Source: Ophthalmolycus amberensis (taxonomy: Eukaryota > Chordata > Actinopteri > Perciformes > Zoarcidae). Taken from it: DNA of 64,000 nucleotides. The stretch is taken from contig JAFEUB010000719.1 in assembly GCA_024529925.1 (NCBI GenBank), forward strand, positions 263,501-327,500, read 5' to 3'. The notes beneath the pieces were generated by a model. The model saw nothing but the letters and a program-made list of their open reading frames with translations, was not told the origin of the DNA and did not search any database. A program made the position numbers and the translations under genes. Below, piece after piece: positions 33,711-47,347 of the stretch (the stretch's first letter is position 1; every line of letters starts with the position of its first letter).

Positions 33711-36700
33711 TGACTTCTATATTGGAATTTGTTTGAATAGTTTAATAGTTTGAGGCCTAAATGGGACTTAGAACTCTCTTGTCCTTAAATGACGTCACTG
33801 TGAAGAACAACACACTGTACATTTATTTGTCAATAAACTTCTCTTTGAAGAACAAAAATCATTTGTGCATCTAATCCCACATTACATATAAAATAATATA
33901 TATTTCCATATTTGGTGTAATAACTGTGTTTTACATTTCGTATTCTATCACATTCATCGAGTTTGTGGCAAAGCGGGGAAAGTCTTACTTCTATACTTTT
34001 CTACGCATTAGGTTTTAATAAGAAGAAGATATTCAAAAGAACCGATGTTTGATTTTGCAATGGAAGACGGGTCTGTGGGACCCTAAAAGGGAATGTCAAC
34101 GACATACAATGGTTAAAACGTGCTGGTTTAATATTCAATACCTTTAAGTTCATTATTTGTTTAACATCATAAAAATACATGAAGATATATATTCCAGATG
34201 TTGGCACCAAGTCTAAAAAAGACTATGAAGCAAATACTGTCTCAGGATTATGGAAATCGCATCAGGTATCGAACTAAATAAAGCCGATGGGAAACATGAA
34301 CACACAATGCTTCTCTGTGTTCACATTTATGGTCAAAGCCACAAATTACGGTATCATGTCCCTTATGACGCATTTTTCAGTCTCTTAGTGGTTGCAGAGA
34401 CACAAGGAGAATCTTAATGTGCAACCCTTTTGGTAGCAATAATGGTAAGGTAGCAGAAAACATAAATGATTGAACTTTAATTTCAACTTTCCCCCGCAAA
34501 ACTAATTCTATAGATAGCAGAAGAAGTATGGGAATAAATAGCTGAAGAGGATGATCAAAACATATCTTTTTTTAACTCCTAAGGCAACGCTCTCATTTTC
34601 ATGGCTTGCTACCTTGGGGTTTGGCAGAATGCCACTGGGAGAAGTGGCCCACTGGAGACACAGAGGGCAGAGACGGAAACCACATAGACACCCACTCTGC
34701 CCTGCTGCACGGAGGCCTGGTTATATACATCATATGGTATAGAGAGACATGTCACCATGTCTGCAGGGCTGATATTGTTCACTGTCTCCTTCAGTGCTCA
34801 AAACTGCTCTCTTGACTGAGCTTTTTGAGGAAGATATGGCATATTTGTATTTGTAAATTACTGCCACTTTTAGAATAATTACCCTAACTGCAAAACATGT
34901 AATTTCCAGATAATTAGTTTCCCTAAAAGGTCAGTTATATTATTACAAATATGGTTAAAGTGATTAGGGACCAAAATTGTCAGGGGAAAGGGGTGGTCAG
35001 AAAAGTATTCATATTTTTAACACAGCCTTAATCACCTCAGGGCGTGACAAAAAAAACATCACGCAAATGCTAAATACTCGCCTGCCAATATGTTATGCCT
35101 TGGGCTTTTATTGTGAAAGGTAAGAATGGCAGGAGTGGATGCTCTTCCTTTGTCAAGGTTGAAAGGAGTATTAAAGATGGCCGTCTTGGTTTGGACTACC
35201 AAGCCTCCGCTAGGTTGTTTCATACATTCAGGCGCAACTCAGCCCGTTCCACTCAACGTGATTGGTTGATGCCTTTACTCGCGATGATATTCTTAGGTCC
35301 GTTTGGTGATTCCAAAAGCTTCTAGTCTTGCAAGGAACTTGCCAGAAATCTCACATAAATATCGCGTGTACACACATGTATATGGAAACACTTCTTTCTC
35401 CAGCCTGAAGTCAACCGTAAATAGATATATTCTTAAACAACTTTAGTAGCATTAGCGTAATCATCTGTACTGCGAGCTACTTAATGACTCAATTTTGGAT
35501 GAAGAATGAGAGTTCATTTTTGGAAAGTTTGAGGCTTTTTTGGGAGCCCTATGTGTTGACGCTGCTCTTTTCTAATGAGTGAATTTCAGGTGGAGAGTAA
35601 ATGCTCGGCCCAAGGGGTCCAGTTGTGGTTGTCCACCTGGGTTTTCTTTAATCTGGAAGCTTGTGTCTCATTTCCAGGTCCAGCACCTTTCATCTCTGGA
35701 CAATTTGGACGTTGGGGAGGAAACGGCAACCTGGCAGTGTTTTGCTTCGTTGTTCCACACCCATTCATACAAATAAACCCCGTTATCCACATGATGTACA
35801 GTTTAGTTGCACAACATGACATAAAACAAAAAAAGATCATATCAACTTTCATTAAGAAGTAACAAACGAGCCTAATTTAGATTTACATCTTAATTTGAAG
35901 CATCCTGTTGCTTATATTTAAAGAGAGCTATTAAGCAATCTGCAGGTGATCATTATAGCAGCACAAACATGGCTTCATTATCTGTCCCGTGTAAAGCAAA
36001 GATAATTAAAGCTCTGACAACAGGGGCGTGAGTTCTTTACTAGGTCCTCAATAGTTCCTGAGCTTCTTCTGAGAGACTGTGCCTCGTGTGATGTTTGACA
36101 TCACTGATTACAGAGCATATTATACCACATTACGTTACTGTTACTCTACCCTGGGAAAGTTGAGAACGTGGGACAACGCATAATTAGATATTTAGCGCCA
36201 ATGTTCACCACAGATGAACACACCCTTGACCACAACAGATAGGCCAGGGAGTTGAAAATGTCCCAGCACCCCCTGATGTCAGCCGCAGGAGTCAAAAACG
36301 CCCTCCCTCTGCTATCTAGGACTGAACCTACTGTAACCTACACGATAAAGGAATGAAATCCACTAACCCAACTAACCTCGAAAGGCTGCAAAAAAGGCCT
36401 CATTCAATCTTTGAACCAAAGCTACTGCAGCAGGAATCTCAAGCAATCTGTATTTTAGAGCAGAAAAAATCCCATGAGCTATCATAAACGTATATATATA
36501 GCAAGCAAAGCTCCAATCAGAGCTCAGGCAAATTAGAGGTATGTCGTGTTTTAGCATAGAATTACAAGTCTCTTTGTACAGATCCAATCTCTCTGGAAGC
36601 ATCGAACGAAGGATATTTCAAGGCTTTCATTAAGACTTTCATGAACCCAAACTACCACGGAGGGCAGAAGAATGGAATGAATCTCGGCTGACGTGAAGCT

Positions 36701-38121
36701 GCACGGCATCTCTGCATTTTGTGGTTTCATACACCAACACTATACCCATACTTGAGGGTATTTCAAGAGTTACCGAGCATCACTTTGCATCTATAAAAAC
36801 AATTCCAAAAGAGTGCAAGATGTTCTCTGACCAAGAAGTACTCAAGAAAAGCAAATATTTATTCTTAAATGAAATGGTCACATTTTCCTTCATTTTTATT
36901 TTAGCTGTTAACTTGGTACCAGCTGTGGATGTTTGCAGGACTTGGGAAGCATTACTGCATATGTGACAAAAGTTGTTTAAAGCCTTCTATGGCTCAAGAG
37001 TGAGTTGTGCATAGTTTGATACATTTCCTCAAGTGATGCTAAAAACTACAAGTATGAAAAGGAAATACATGGTGACCAGACCTCTGTGGACCTTTCATCA
37101 TCTCTGCTTGAGATAATCGCTTGAATGAACTGCTACTAGCATGACACACCTGAATCTCTGAATTCAGGTGTGTTATGCAAACTCCCTGCAGTTGAGTTGC
37201 ATTGTGGGTAATGTAGGGGACAGGTTTTGTTAAGGAGAAGGAATGTGAGGAATAAATGCTGTTTTGTCTGGTTCTGCTGCGTTGATTTGGATCCTGTCCA
37301 ACGGGAGTTCAGCAATGAGAACCAATTGACTAAACGACCTCACTGTACATAAAGTATAAGCTCCACCTCAACCAGTTAAACAGTAGAATGCCACTTACAC
37401 ATTGATGGAACAATATTAATCATAAATTCAATCATTAATTAATCATCAGTCATATATAACAATATATCAGTCATGTTATATTTTTCTGCAGAGCAAGTAC
37501 TTTTACTTTTCATATTAAGAATTTTGCAAATAATACTTTTTCCAATGTTGTACTGGTATTTTTACCATTTTTACGTTGTTTGGTGCTGCCTGCCACTGAA
37601 GCACCAGCTCTATCCATGATGGATAGTTTGCTGAATGATGTGTTTAGTCAGCTTTCAGCATATGTTCAAACCCTGTGGGTCCAGATACAGCAGTAAATCA
37701 AAGAGCAGTCATTGTGGTGACAGCACCGTGAATCACAGCGTCCTAAATAAAGCTCTCTAGCTTTCCATTGTCTAAACACCAAACCAACGAAGCTATACAA
37801 CATAACATTTTGTATGCTTAACATGTTGCTTAATGAAGCAACAAAACCATGGCAACAGCCACTATTATGTATGAGTCAACCAGAATAAGCATGTTTGTTA
37901 AACCCATAAAAACTTGGGAAAGCACGCTGTGTTCAAATCCTGAGGTAGAAAAAGTACTCTCTCTTCATGCATCTACACTTTAATGATTGCTAAAGTACCA
38001 AATACATTATTGAACAGGTATAAATATCTTAATCTGTCTATATTCTGCCATCTAAAATTCCCATTTACAGCAGGATAACTGTATCTTTAATCTTTTTGTT
38101 GCACGGGTAGAAGACATTATT
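33711..38121. other. Gene-poor spacer, part 1
   Basis: No gene or RNA is recognised on either strand. The one structured item is an inverted repeat at 37140-37177. Open frames here are short and have no splice or conservation support. Confidence 0.55.
37140..37177. repeat. 16-bp inverted repeat
   Basis: Arms at 37140-37155 and 37162-37177 are reverse complements with one mismatch (which still allows a G-U pair), around a 6-base loop (ctctga). The arms read catgacacacctgaat and attcaggtgtgttatg. No host element was recognised. Confidence 0.8.
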
Positions 38122-38731
38122 CAGTACATTCAGAATATATTCACAAAGGTTTTTTCACATTTTGTTATGTTGCAGCCTTATGCCAAAGTCGTTTTGGTAA
38201 ATTTTCCCTCATGACTGCACTCTACCCCACAATGACAAAGCGAAAACCAGATTTTTACAAATGTATTTAGATCCTTTGCTGTGACACTTACAATCTAACT
38301 CAGGTGCCTCCCAGTTCTCTTGATTATCCTTGAGACATTTCTACACCTGGATTGGAGTGCACCTGTCATTAATTTAAACTGATTGGACATTATTTGAAAA
38401 GGCACAAACCTGTATAAGGTCTCACAGATGACAAGATACAGGGTTGTGTGGAGGCATAGATTTGGGGAAAGTCACATTTAAGGTTCCCAAGAACACAAGC
38501 CCTCCATAATTCTTAATGGAAGAAGTCTTCTTAGAGCTGGACGCCCTGTCAAACGGAGCAGTCAGGGAAGAAGGGCCTTAGTAAGAGAGGTGACCAAGAA
38601 CCTGATGGCTGAGCTCCACAGATTTTGTTTGGAGATGGGAGAAAGTTTCCTCAGTGAAATATTGATGAAAGCATGCTTGGAGTTTGCAAAAAAAGCACAT
38701 CAATACGTTTCAATACCGTCTGAATGCACTG
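38122..38731. mobile_element. Decayed, internally deleted Tc1-like transposon
   Basis: The ends form inverted repeats: CAGTACATTCAGAATATATT on the left, and on the right the complement of CAGTGCATTCAGACGGTATT. A TA follows the right end, as expected for Tc1/mariner target sites; the left TA is not clean. Inside are words typical of fish Tc1 elements: 'cacattttgttatgttgcag', 'ggttcccaagaacacaag', 'agctggacgccctgtcaaac' and 'gaagggccttagta'. A plus-strand fragment reads like the DNA-binding part of a Tc1 transposase (RAGRPVKRSSQGRRALVREV), then jumps to a later part (LEFAKKAHQY), so most of the coding region is missing. At about 610 bp it is a dead, non-autonomous relic. Confidence 0.88.
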
Positions 38732-40244
38732 TAAATCACCTAACTTCAAGTGTGTGCATGGATATTATATACTGGGCACTTATATATAGTTGCAGCCTGT
38801 TTATAAAGAAAAATACAAATTCATTTATTTCATTAAAGTCATGAATAAAAAAGAAACACTGTTTTGAAAAGGCTGAAAATACCTTCCAGCTGTCTGTTTT
38901 GGAAACGTGTTAGACAAGGTGTGTCTGTGCACCTCTATGTGATTGCACAAACTGTAATGTTTTTTTTTCTTCTCATCCTCAGGTGATTACTGACATTAAC
39001 AGTTTATTGCATTTCATCACAGAGCAGAAAGCTTAAATTCTAAAAAAAAAAACCTCTCTGGCTCTCCGCACAGACTGGAGAAGAAGTCTGATTTCCACAA
39101 GCTGGAGCTCATAAGCTCTCAGTTGATGTCAAACTGGAAAGACTGGAGAGATGGGTTTTAGGACTGGGCTCGTTACTCCCAATAACAGCTCCCCAACTTA
39201 TAATGTCAGGTCTTGGCACATTTCCGACCTTTAATTTGGAGAGGGTGTTTCACAGTCACAAAACTTTAGAGAGATAATAGCGGGTGAAAGTATAGCTTAC
39301 TGTGTACAGGCGTGGAGTATAATTAGCTTAATTTCGATGAAGCTAACCACTTTGTCTGTGCCGTATAGATTGGATCAAACTCTGCAATCGACAGAGGGGC
39401 TCCACACTGTGTATAAAGTGAAAGTGACGAGCTTTGAAAGAAGAGTGCAAACATGAAACTCATTTATGTTTGAAATCTCTGATTCTGCATCTGTTAGTAA
39501 AGGTATGCAATTTACACTGACTTAAAGCAACAGAGGAGGAGAACGCTCTGTCATTAGAAATGCAACATAATACCTGACGAAAAACATTTTGCATGAGTGA
39601 AATCCCTTAATAACCATGACCTCAAAGTTTGGGTGAACAAAAATGTCTTGCTCCGCTTTTGTTCAACATATTTTTGATTAAATCAGCATCATAGAAAGAA
39701 AAAAACCCTCATGTGTATTGTCTTAGGAAGATTCCTCACCCTGTTAGGAATACTTGCTATGTGACCTTCGGCCTTTATTGAAACCAAAAATGATTGTGTG
39801 ACATTCACTGGGAGGCGCTGCCAGTCTTAGCGATATCTGTAACTGAAAAGTTAAAATCTCCAAGAAAAGTTGGAGAGGTTTTAGTGGAGGCTGGTTAAGG
39901 TGGAATCTTCAAATTTCTCATTTGGGTACCATCTGTGGCATTTCGAATTTTCTTTGGTTACTATAAAGCTCATTAAACATATCAGTCTAAATAGTTATTG
40001 GCTTTTTTTTTGAGTCAATCAATCAGACCTCTACACATGTTCCCATTCAAAGAAAGCCATTACCCATTGGTCTGTTTGAACTAGCTGCTAGGTCAGTGAG
40101 TTTTGGGGTCATGTGAAAGTGGGTTTTATTCTCTATGGTTTCTTCGTGTCACAACAACCTCCTGGCTCACCTCGCTCTGCAGCTTCACTCAGCTCTACGT
40201 TGCATTTTACCTTCCTCATTAGCATTGTTGCAGAGGGCAGCTCT

Positions 40245-40470
40245 GATAAACCCACAGACAGACAAAGTTAGCAACTGGCTTGTGAACATAGTGGAGCATT
40301 TAGCAGCTTAAGAGTCAGATATTTCACTCAGGAGTTGGTGGAGCAAAATGGAGAGTGACTATTACATTCGTCATCATCAGGGGACTCAACTCTACATCAA
40401 TGATAATGTGACAAGATCTGTATATCTGGTGGGTGTGTAAAAAGGCAACTTCTAAGACATTTGCTAAGAC
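40245..40470. repeat. Dispersed repeat family C, copy 2
   Basis: The words 'cagacagacaaagttagcaact', 'gagtcagatatttcactcagg', 'gttggtggag' and 'gggtgtgtaaaaaggcaac' occur in the same order as in 18140-18545. This copy keeps the 'gtggagcatttagcagctta' segment that the first copy has largely lost. Confidence 0.65.
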
Positions 40471-41346
40471 ATAGTGTCAATTATAGGTGTTTTTCAGCTT
40501 TTTCCACATTCCCAAAGTGCCAAAAATGGGGGCAATTAATACAGATTTAAAGCCACTAGCATACAGTTTTATAAAACTTTAGCATCTTGAAGCAATGCAC
40601 ACTGCTACCCTCCTACCCCCATTTTTCGATGAATGAGCTTAAAGCATCATGTAGCCAATTTTAGCCCATTTTATTAAAAGCAAAGATGTCATACAGAACC
40701 TCCACATATTGGCTTTAAGAAGAAAAAGGAACGGGTGCATCTCTGTGTTATAAAACAAATCATTAGTCTAAATAGAAACAGATGGCTTTGGATAAAAGAA
40801 AGGAAAATTCACTCCGGCAACCAAAGTGGAAACAGCCTCCTGGAAATGGCTGGTTTGGCCGACCAAATGAGATGCACACTGCAGCACAGTCTGTGAGTGA
40901 GGCCTGTTTCCATCTTGGGAAATATGTTTGATCAAATTTTCTGTCCCTTCAGTAGTCACCACTTAAGAAAGCTGCGACCATTTAAATGCTTCTACAGTTT
41001 CCAGACACAGTCTGAGTCCACCTGTCTGTCTGGCATAAGATGGGATTCAAGCAGCGGCTACCACCACAGTTTTATTCAACCGAGAGCTGTTGCAATCTGA
41101 CCAGAATGTGACTCGACCAACGTAAACACAGCAGCAGAAAAAGTCCACCAGTATTAGGACTGCAATGCTCTCGTCTTCTACCGCAGGACCTCAAACTTCC
41201 ACATTTGGAGATTTTGTTTGAAATACAGAACTGTAAATAGCTGAGAAAAAACACCAATTGGAAACTCTTCAGTCTTATATGTACCATTGGACAGAACAGT
41301 TCACCTTGTGCCATCCAGACACGACTGTCCACCTCCAACTCTGTCA

Positions 41347-41349
<3 letters not shown>

Positions 41350-41399
<50 letters not shown>

Positions 41400-41411
41400 G
41401 AGAGAGAGAGA
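41350..41411. repeat. (GA)n microsatellite
   Basis: About 62 bases of AG dinucleotides, interrupted once by a C near 41387. The Arg-Glu open frames through it are artefacts of the repeat. Confidence 0.95.
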
Positions 41412-42584
41412 CAGACATATACTTACAGGTTTTCAGATGTGCCTCAAAAGCAAATTCTGTACCCTTGGAAAATGTTATTTACAGTAGCTGCATTATCCAG
41501 GAAAAGAAGGGATTCGGTACGGGAATTATAGAAGAGATTAACAGAAGCTCTTTGTCGGGAAAGAAGGTCAGAGACCCAAAATAGTCATCAGGCCTGTCAT
41601 AGAAAGATCTTCCAGCAAGCTGTCATTGCAGTTAAACCTATACATGCTGCAATTTAGGGAGAGAGCTCTGGGAAGTGACATTATAGTTATTATGTTAAAG
41701 GGAAGGAATGGTTTTACATTTGGAGCATACTGGTTAAAAGTCACTTAAGACAGCTGCAGTGTGCACAATGACTCTCACTCTTTCTGTGTTTCAGACCACT
41801 GGGCTCTGCTCGGGACAGGTTGGTAAAACAGGCCCTCTGCAGAGAAACTGTTGGCTCATCAAAACAACAAACTCTTTGTTCTGCTTTGCAACATTGGCCC
41901 TGCAGACCACCTGGAAGCATTTCTTTTTTTTTGTCATTTAATGTTGATCAAGTCTAAGAAGAATGTGAACTTTACACACAGGAAGACACAGGGCACGCTG
42001 ACATATTTATGAAGTTGTTTGAACAAACAATAATTCATTCAGACCCCCCAAGAATTACATTTCCATTGTTTCATCTATGTCGTGCAGTTGAGTCGCACAC
42101 ATCATTTAACAAAACCCAGCCAGGATTCAGCCCATTAGACGCCTCAGCCCTTATTAACGCGTGCATGTTAGAAGCTAGGGGAATACAAATGTTACAAACA
42201 TTAGCTGCTAAAATAAGAGGTTTAACAGCTCATTTCATATAAACGCAGGTTCAACAGGTCCTTTGAAGATGTGCTCAATCATGAAAAAGGTTTAAATGTG
42301 TTGTAATTTCACCGCGTCCTGCAGAACTGCTAACAAAAGTGCATTCACTGTGATTATGTTACATTTCTGAGTAAATGTCCACTAAACACGACACAGCCAA
42401 ATTTAGCCCATGCCCACTTTTTTACACTTTAACTTCAGAGTTGTTTTGTCTAAATGTCAGGGCCAGTCTCAGGTGGCCTGTGGTTAGACATGTTTAATGC
42501 TCTATGGTTTCCCTTATGGTGGGTGTTCAAAAGATACACTGAAGACAAGAAATACCCGGGACACACGCTGTGTCAGACAGCTCT

Positions 42585-42633
42585 CCAGGTCCACAATCAC
42601 CTGGATTGTGGACCTGGTATTTGCATACCAGGT
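42585..42633. repeat. Two overlapping hairpins
   Basis: Hairpin 1 has 14-bp perfect arms, ccaggtccacaatc (42585-42598) and gattgtggacctgg (42604-42617), around a 5-base loop. Hairpin 2 has arms acctggtat and ataccaggt around ttgc (42612-42633). They share the acctgg segment, so only one can form at a time. Confidence 0.8.
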
Positions 42634-45600
42634 AAATAGTCTGGTCCCCTAAAACCCCTTAAACAAATGCAACAATTTATTCTGGGATCTTTTGTGTCTG
42701 TGGATTACCAACAACAAACTCCAAAATATTTGCAGCGAGCCACTTTTCTGAATGATTTTCGTGTTGTTGTTTTTTTATAGTTACAGATGCAGACAAAACA
42801 CAAAATAGTTACAGACAAAACACATGCAGACTTTGTTATATTCTCATTAATTCTCATCTGAATTCAATTGAAAAACCAACAGCATAAAATGTGCTTTCGC
42901 CATATACTTTAATTTGTAAGACATTAGTGCGTGTGTTTAACGGGTGGTTTTAATAAGTGTTTGTCTTTTCACAAGGGCTCTTCTAGTTGAGGTGCAGTTA
43001 ACTGCGACAGACATAAAACCTAAAAAGGGGAAAGTAAGCAATGTATGAATTAAAGGTGCCCTGGCAAGTTTATGACCACTTATAATACTAGGACTACTAG
43101 CAACCAATCGGCGATGTAAACAATACAGGTTTCAAACTTTAAAGAATTTGGGGGCAGCAGAAACAAACTGTGAATACAACATTGACATATCATCACCATT
43201 TAGTTTGATCGGGAGAACATGGAGCTTTATTGCTGAAAAAATATGTATGCTGCAACTGAAAATGACACTAGGAGCGGTGAGATTAAACCAAAAACAGTTA
43301 GGTTTGTGCACCAGACAGTAAAACAATGAGCTGACACGCCACTGATTTGTCTTTCGCTGGAGAAAGAAACCGTTGAACTACCCACAGTCAATTTCAAACT
43401 TTAAAAAAGCAGTAAAAAAAAGAACACTTTATGCATTATTACGTTTACTGTCAGCTGCGCTCGGCTCCAGCCTCCCGCAACCCTCAAAAAAAGCGAGTCG
43501 AGCTAATGAATGGATGTTTTTATAGAGGGTAGACAGGATGATATTGTTTGTGTATATTATATAATGTGGAATGTTTCCCATTTAGACTCAGTAATGCACT
43601 GTTTCCGACTCCGGCCAGAGTATAAGCCCACACGTTGTCCATCAGCCAGCAAAACAAACCTGCGAACCACAAGGCAGCGATACTCGACCCCGGCATTGTT
43701 ATGGACGTAGCCTATTGTACGTTAACCTCCAGCTAACTTCCGGTGGTCATGTCTTTATATACAAACATTATGAGCTGAGATATGTGAATTCTGTGGGCAC
43801 AAACTAACAGTTTAGCTCCAACACCTATTTAGAGACAGACATGGCTGGAACCAAATATAGTGTACAGAAGCAACACTTGTCTTCTCTTTCCACAAGTCAT
43901 TATGGTGCAGTGCTAACTATCTGCTGAGGTGAGGTGACATTGTGTATAAACATTGTTTCTTGGTTGTCACTCTGCATTTCAGGGACATTCACCCCACACA
44001 TTCTCACTGCAGTATGTCAATGTAATTATGAACTGACAAGTCATGTATGAATCTGCCTCTGCTCTAATGCAGTTTACGCTGCGTTAAGAGAGCTGGGCGT
44101 TTTCATCCCCACGTCTTTCTCAAAGACTTCTTCACACACACTGAAAGTTGTTTTTGGGCATTTGTTGTGAAATTGCTGATGCTGCTTGATACAGACAGTG
44201 AAACCTGAAATCCTCGCAGGCTCGATGTAGCGGATTAGTCATTATCCTTAAATACAGGACTCCACCACCTACTTAAGACCCGAAAATCCATTAAGGTGGT
44301 TTTGTTTAACTTTGATATCTTTAAATGATCCCACAATAAGCAGATACTTCTAGCAGTGTGTCATCTGTTTGACTGGGATGGTTGTTGTTTTTTACTTTGA
44401 AGGGATTTGGAACCAGGCAAGATGATCCAGAGAAAAGGGCCAAGTTATAATGTCATGAATAATAAGCAAAGATTGTTTCCTTGCTAGAAAACAAAACAAG
44501 AATGAAAAGAATATCTATATATGTTGTTCTGACCTTTTTACCTTTTGTAGTACATTGTGTACAGCAGCTGTTTTGCAGCGCCTCATAAACTGTCTGGCTG
44601 AGTTACTTTTTGGCTGCTGCAACGCCGAAACTCTGGTTTCCTCGACTAAAGAAAGATTAAGAACATTGCTTCGAACCAGCAGCTGAGTCAGGCCTTTACA
44701 GAAAATAGACTTATGGCAAATGAACTACGGAAACAGAAACAATCAAATCTCACAGGCAAGATAAAGCAGTACTTGACTTGGTTGACTGGCAATAAGCTTT
44801 CTCGCTTTCTGAAGTGAGTGTGACAAATATTTCCAACTCATCAACTTAATTACATGGTAAATTCCAAGTGGTTAGACAATGAAACACTCTGAAGTACGAT
44901 TTTTAACATTCGAGTGGTTTGTTGAACCTCAGGAAAGCGCGGCATGGCAACACACTGCTTCACGTTCGTGCAGCTACATGCATTCACACCTTCGGAGTTG
45001 TTGAAGGACATCTAAGCATTTCTTTCTCATCCATCCCCCCATTTTCCTGGCATTCAGGGGTTTCAAACTGGTGACCTCCCAAACATAAGCACTCATCTCG
45101 ACGGTTACCACCACCGCCATTTTTCAGTTACTTTTACACTTCCGGCTCTTTTTGGGTCCATGTTTTTTTTTCACGACCCTGTAATTTCTCCACCAATCAC
45201 TCACAAGGGCCCCCGGCAAGTCTGCCATTCATAAAGTTTAAACTAGCTCTTAGTGGTCCGTGGAGTTTATTGAAACATTAAATTTGTATCCCAGCCGTAT
45301 CTTTAGCCTTGCTTGACTCACGTGTTCGGCCGGGCCCCCTTACATTAACCGCCAATTATGTTCTCCTCTTGGGTGTGGGTTGAGCCTCGGTCAGCATGGT
45401 GAAGAAACCAGAAACGTCAACTCCTGGGCAGCGGAGCGAACGAAAAAAGACGAAATACGAAAACCTTTCTTTCAAAGACTGTTATCATTGTAGGGTGTAA
45501 GCACAAACATCACTGGCATTGCCAGTAACACTGTCCACCAGTACTCTCCGGGGAATTAAGTCAAATCTACGGGGTTATTTTAAAGACGTGAACAAAGGCC

Positions 45601-47330
45601 TGGACAACAAGCAGGACCTCAGAATGCCAGATTATGTTCTCTGCAGAAGTATCAGACAAATAAATGTTGCTCTGTCACAACTTCCGATGCTTGTTTTTAT
45701 CTTTCAATGTATTTCTGTAGAGGTTGATAATAATTTGCATTATCTCAACAGGTATCGGAGGTTGAAGTAGTACGTAGACAAAAGCACAACACAAAGTTGT
45801 GCTTTTGGGTGATTCTTTGTGGAGAAACTCAGATCTTTGGTCGTGGACAGCCCCGCTAATTATGATGCCTCAGTGTGTAAGCATCAATGCAGCTGGTAAA
45901 GGTGGTGCAAGTTTTAGGACTTTATATACTGCTAGGTATAGCTTCATCTATAATAACAGTTGTAATTTGTCAGTTGATTATATTTTACATGTTACAATTT
46001 AAATCAGCAAATGAACTAGTAACTACAGCTGTCAGATAAATGTAGTGGGGTGAAAAGTACAATATTTGCCTCTGAATATAGAGTAGAAGTATAAAGTGGC
46101 ATAAAACAGAAACACTGAATGAAAGTACCTCGAAATTGTACTTGCAGTACTTGAGTGAATGTTACTTTCCACCACCACACAAAAACCTGTAAAACAAAAT
46201 CTCAAATCAATGTGATCCTAAAACAAGAGACTGTGCAGCTGTCATGTGCTCTCAGTGACTTTGGGTGTGTCATGTTCATAATTAGACATTTTCTTATTCA
46301 TCCAAGTGCAGTAAAGGCGTTTTATGTCATATATCAAGTGTATGAAGTGACATGAAACTGAAAGCGTATTTTACAGTGAGGGTCTCTCCACAATATAAGA
46401 GCAAAGCGACGTCACCACCTTCAGCTTGAACCTAATTCCTAATGGTTATTACAATGAAGCCTGCCGACCACATCAAGCTGCTGCGGTACTGTAATGAGAT
46501 GAGCAGAGAGAGGGCTCTACTGTGCACTTCCACAGCCTTCAATTTCACCACTATAAGCACAAGGACACAGAGTCCTTCTCAAATGAATGCAGTGGCGTTT
46601 AGAAAATGAAAAGAGACTGTAAGCATATAAACAACATCCAAATTACACTGTTAATTCAAGTCTTCCTCCAGCCAAAGTATACTCTGGTTCCAAAGCTCAG
46701 CATGAATGTTTCTGCCTCTTCGTACCTTCACATGAGGATGCATGTTGTTGGTTTTTGTCTATTTTTTCATTTTTATGCATAAAGAGATGAATCATTGTCC
46801 TCTCGAAAGACTAAAAACAGAGAACCCTTCTGTCGTGGTTTAGCCATGTTTGAAAAACATCAATAAACTGGAATTATCTGAGCCTACAAACATATCAATT
46901 CCGAACTCCACCCTCTCTTGTTCTGTCCTTTCATCTAAATCGTTCTACAGCTGGCATAGCTGGACACAAGCATGAAGAGATTTTTAAATAATATTTTATA
47001 ACTGAGAGGTATCAAATGGATCAACATGATTTTGCTCGGCTGGTAAAGCAAGACCGAACATGTGCAATCAAGATGAAAATATGATACGTTGCTCATGCAA
47101 TGTGACATTTCTCTATCATCACACAGCCTCAGGTAGTCAGTCTGCACCTTTGCTGTAAGCAGTCGCTCACAGAATTTCAAACATTTGGAAATGAAGATCA
47201 CAAATTAAATTATGTTTTATGTGACAGGAAGAGCAAACTTAAACAATGCTTGCCAGACGTGATTAAGTGCTATAAGCCAGCAAAGGTAGCATTTTGGAAA
47301 ATTGCAGATCATTTGGTCTAATTTACAGGT

Positions 47331-47347
47331 GGGGGGGGGGGGGGGGG
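47331..47347. repeat. Poly-G tract
   Basis: A run of 17 G. Its length is likely to be unreliable in an assembly. Confidence 0.9.

Noticed and set aside
33444..33713. Repeat protein across the minisatellite
   Set aside because: The 20-base unit changes frame each copy, so it does not encode a true repeat, and no start or splice support exists.
41287..41487. Arg-Glu repeat proteins
   Set aside because: Translation of a (GA)n microsatellite.
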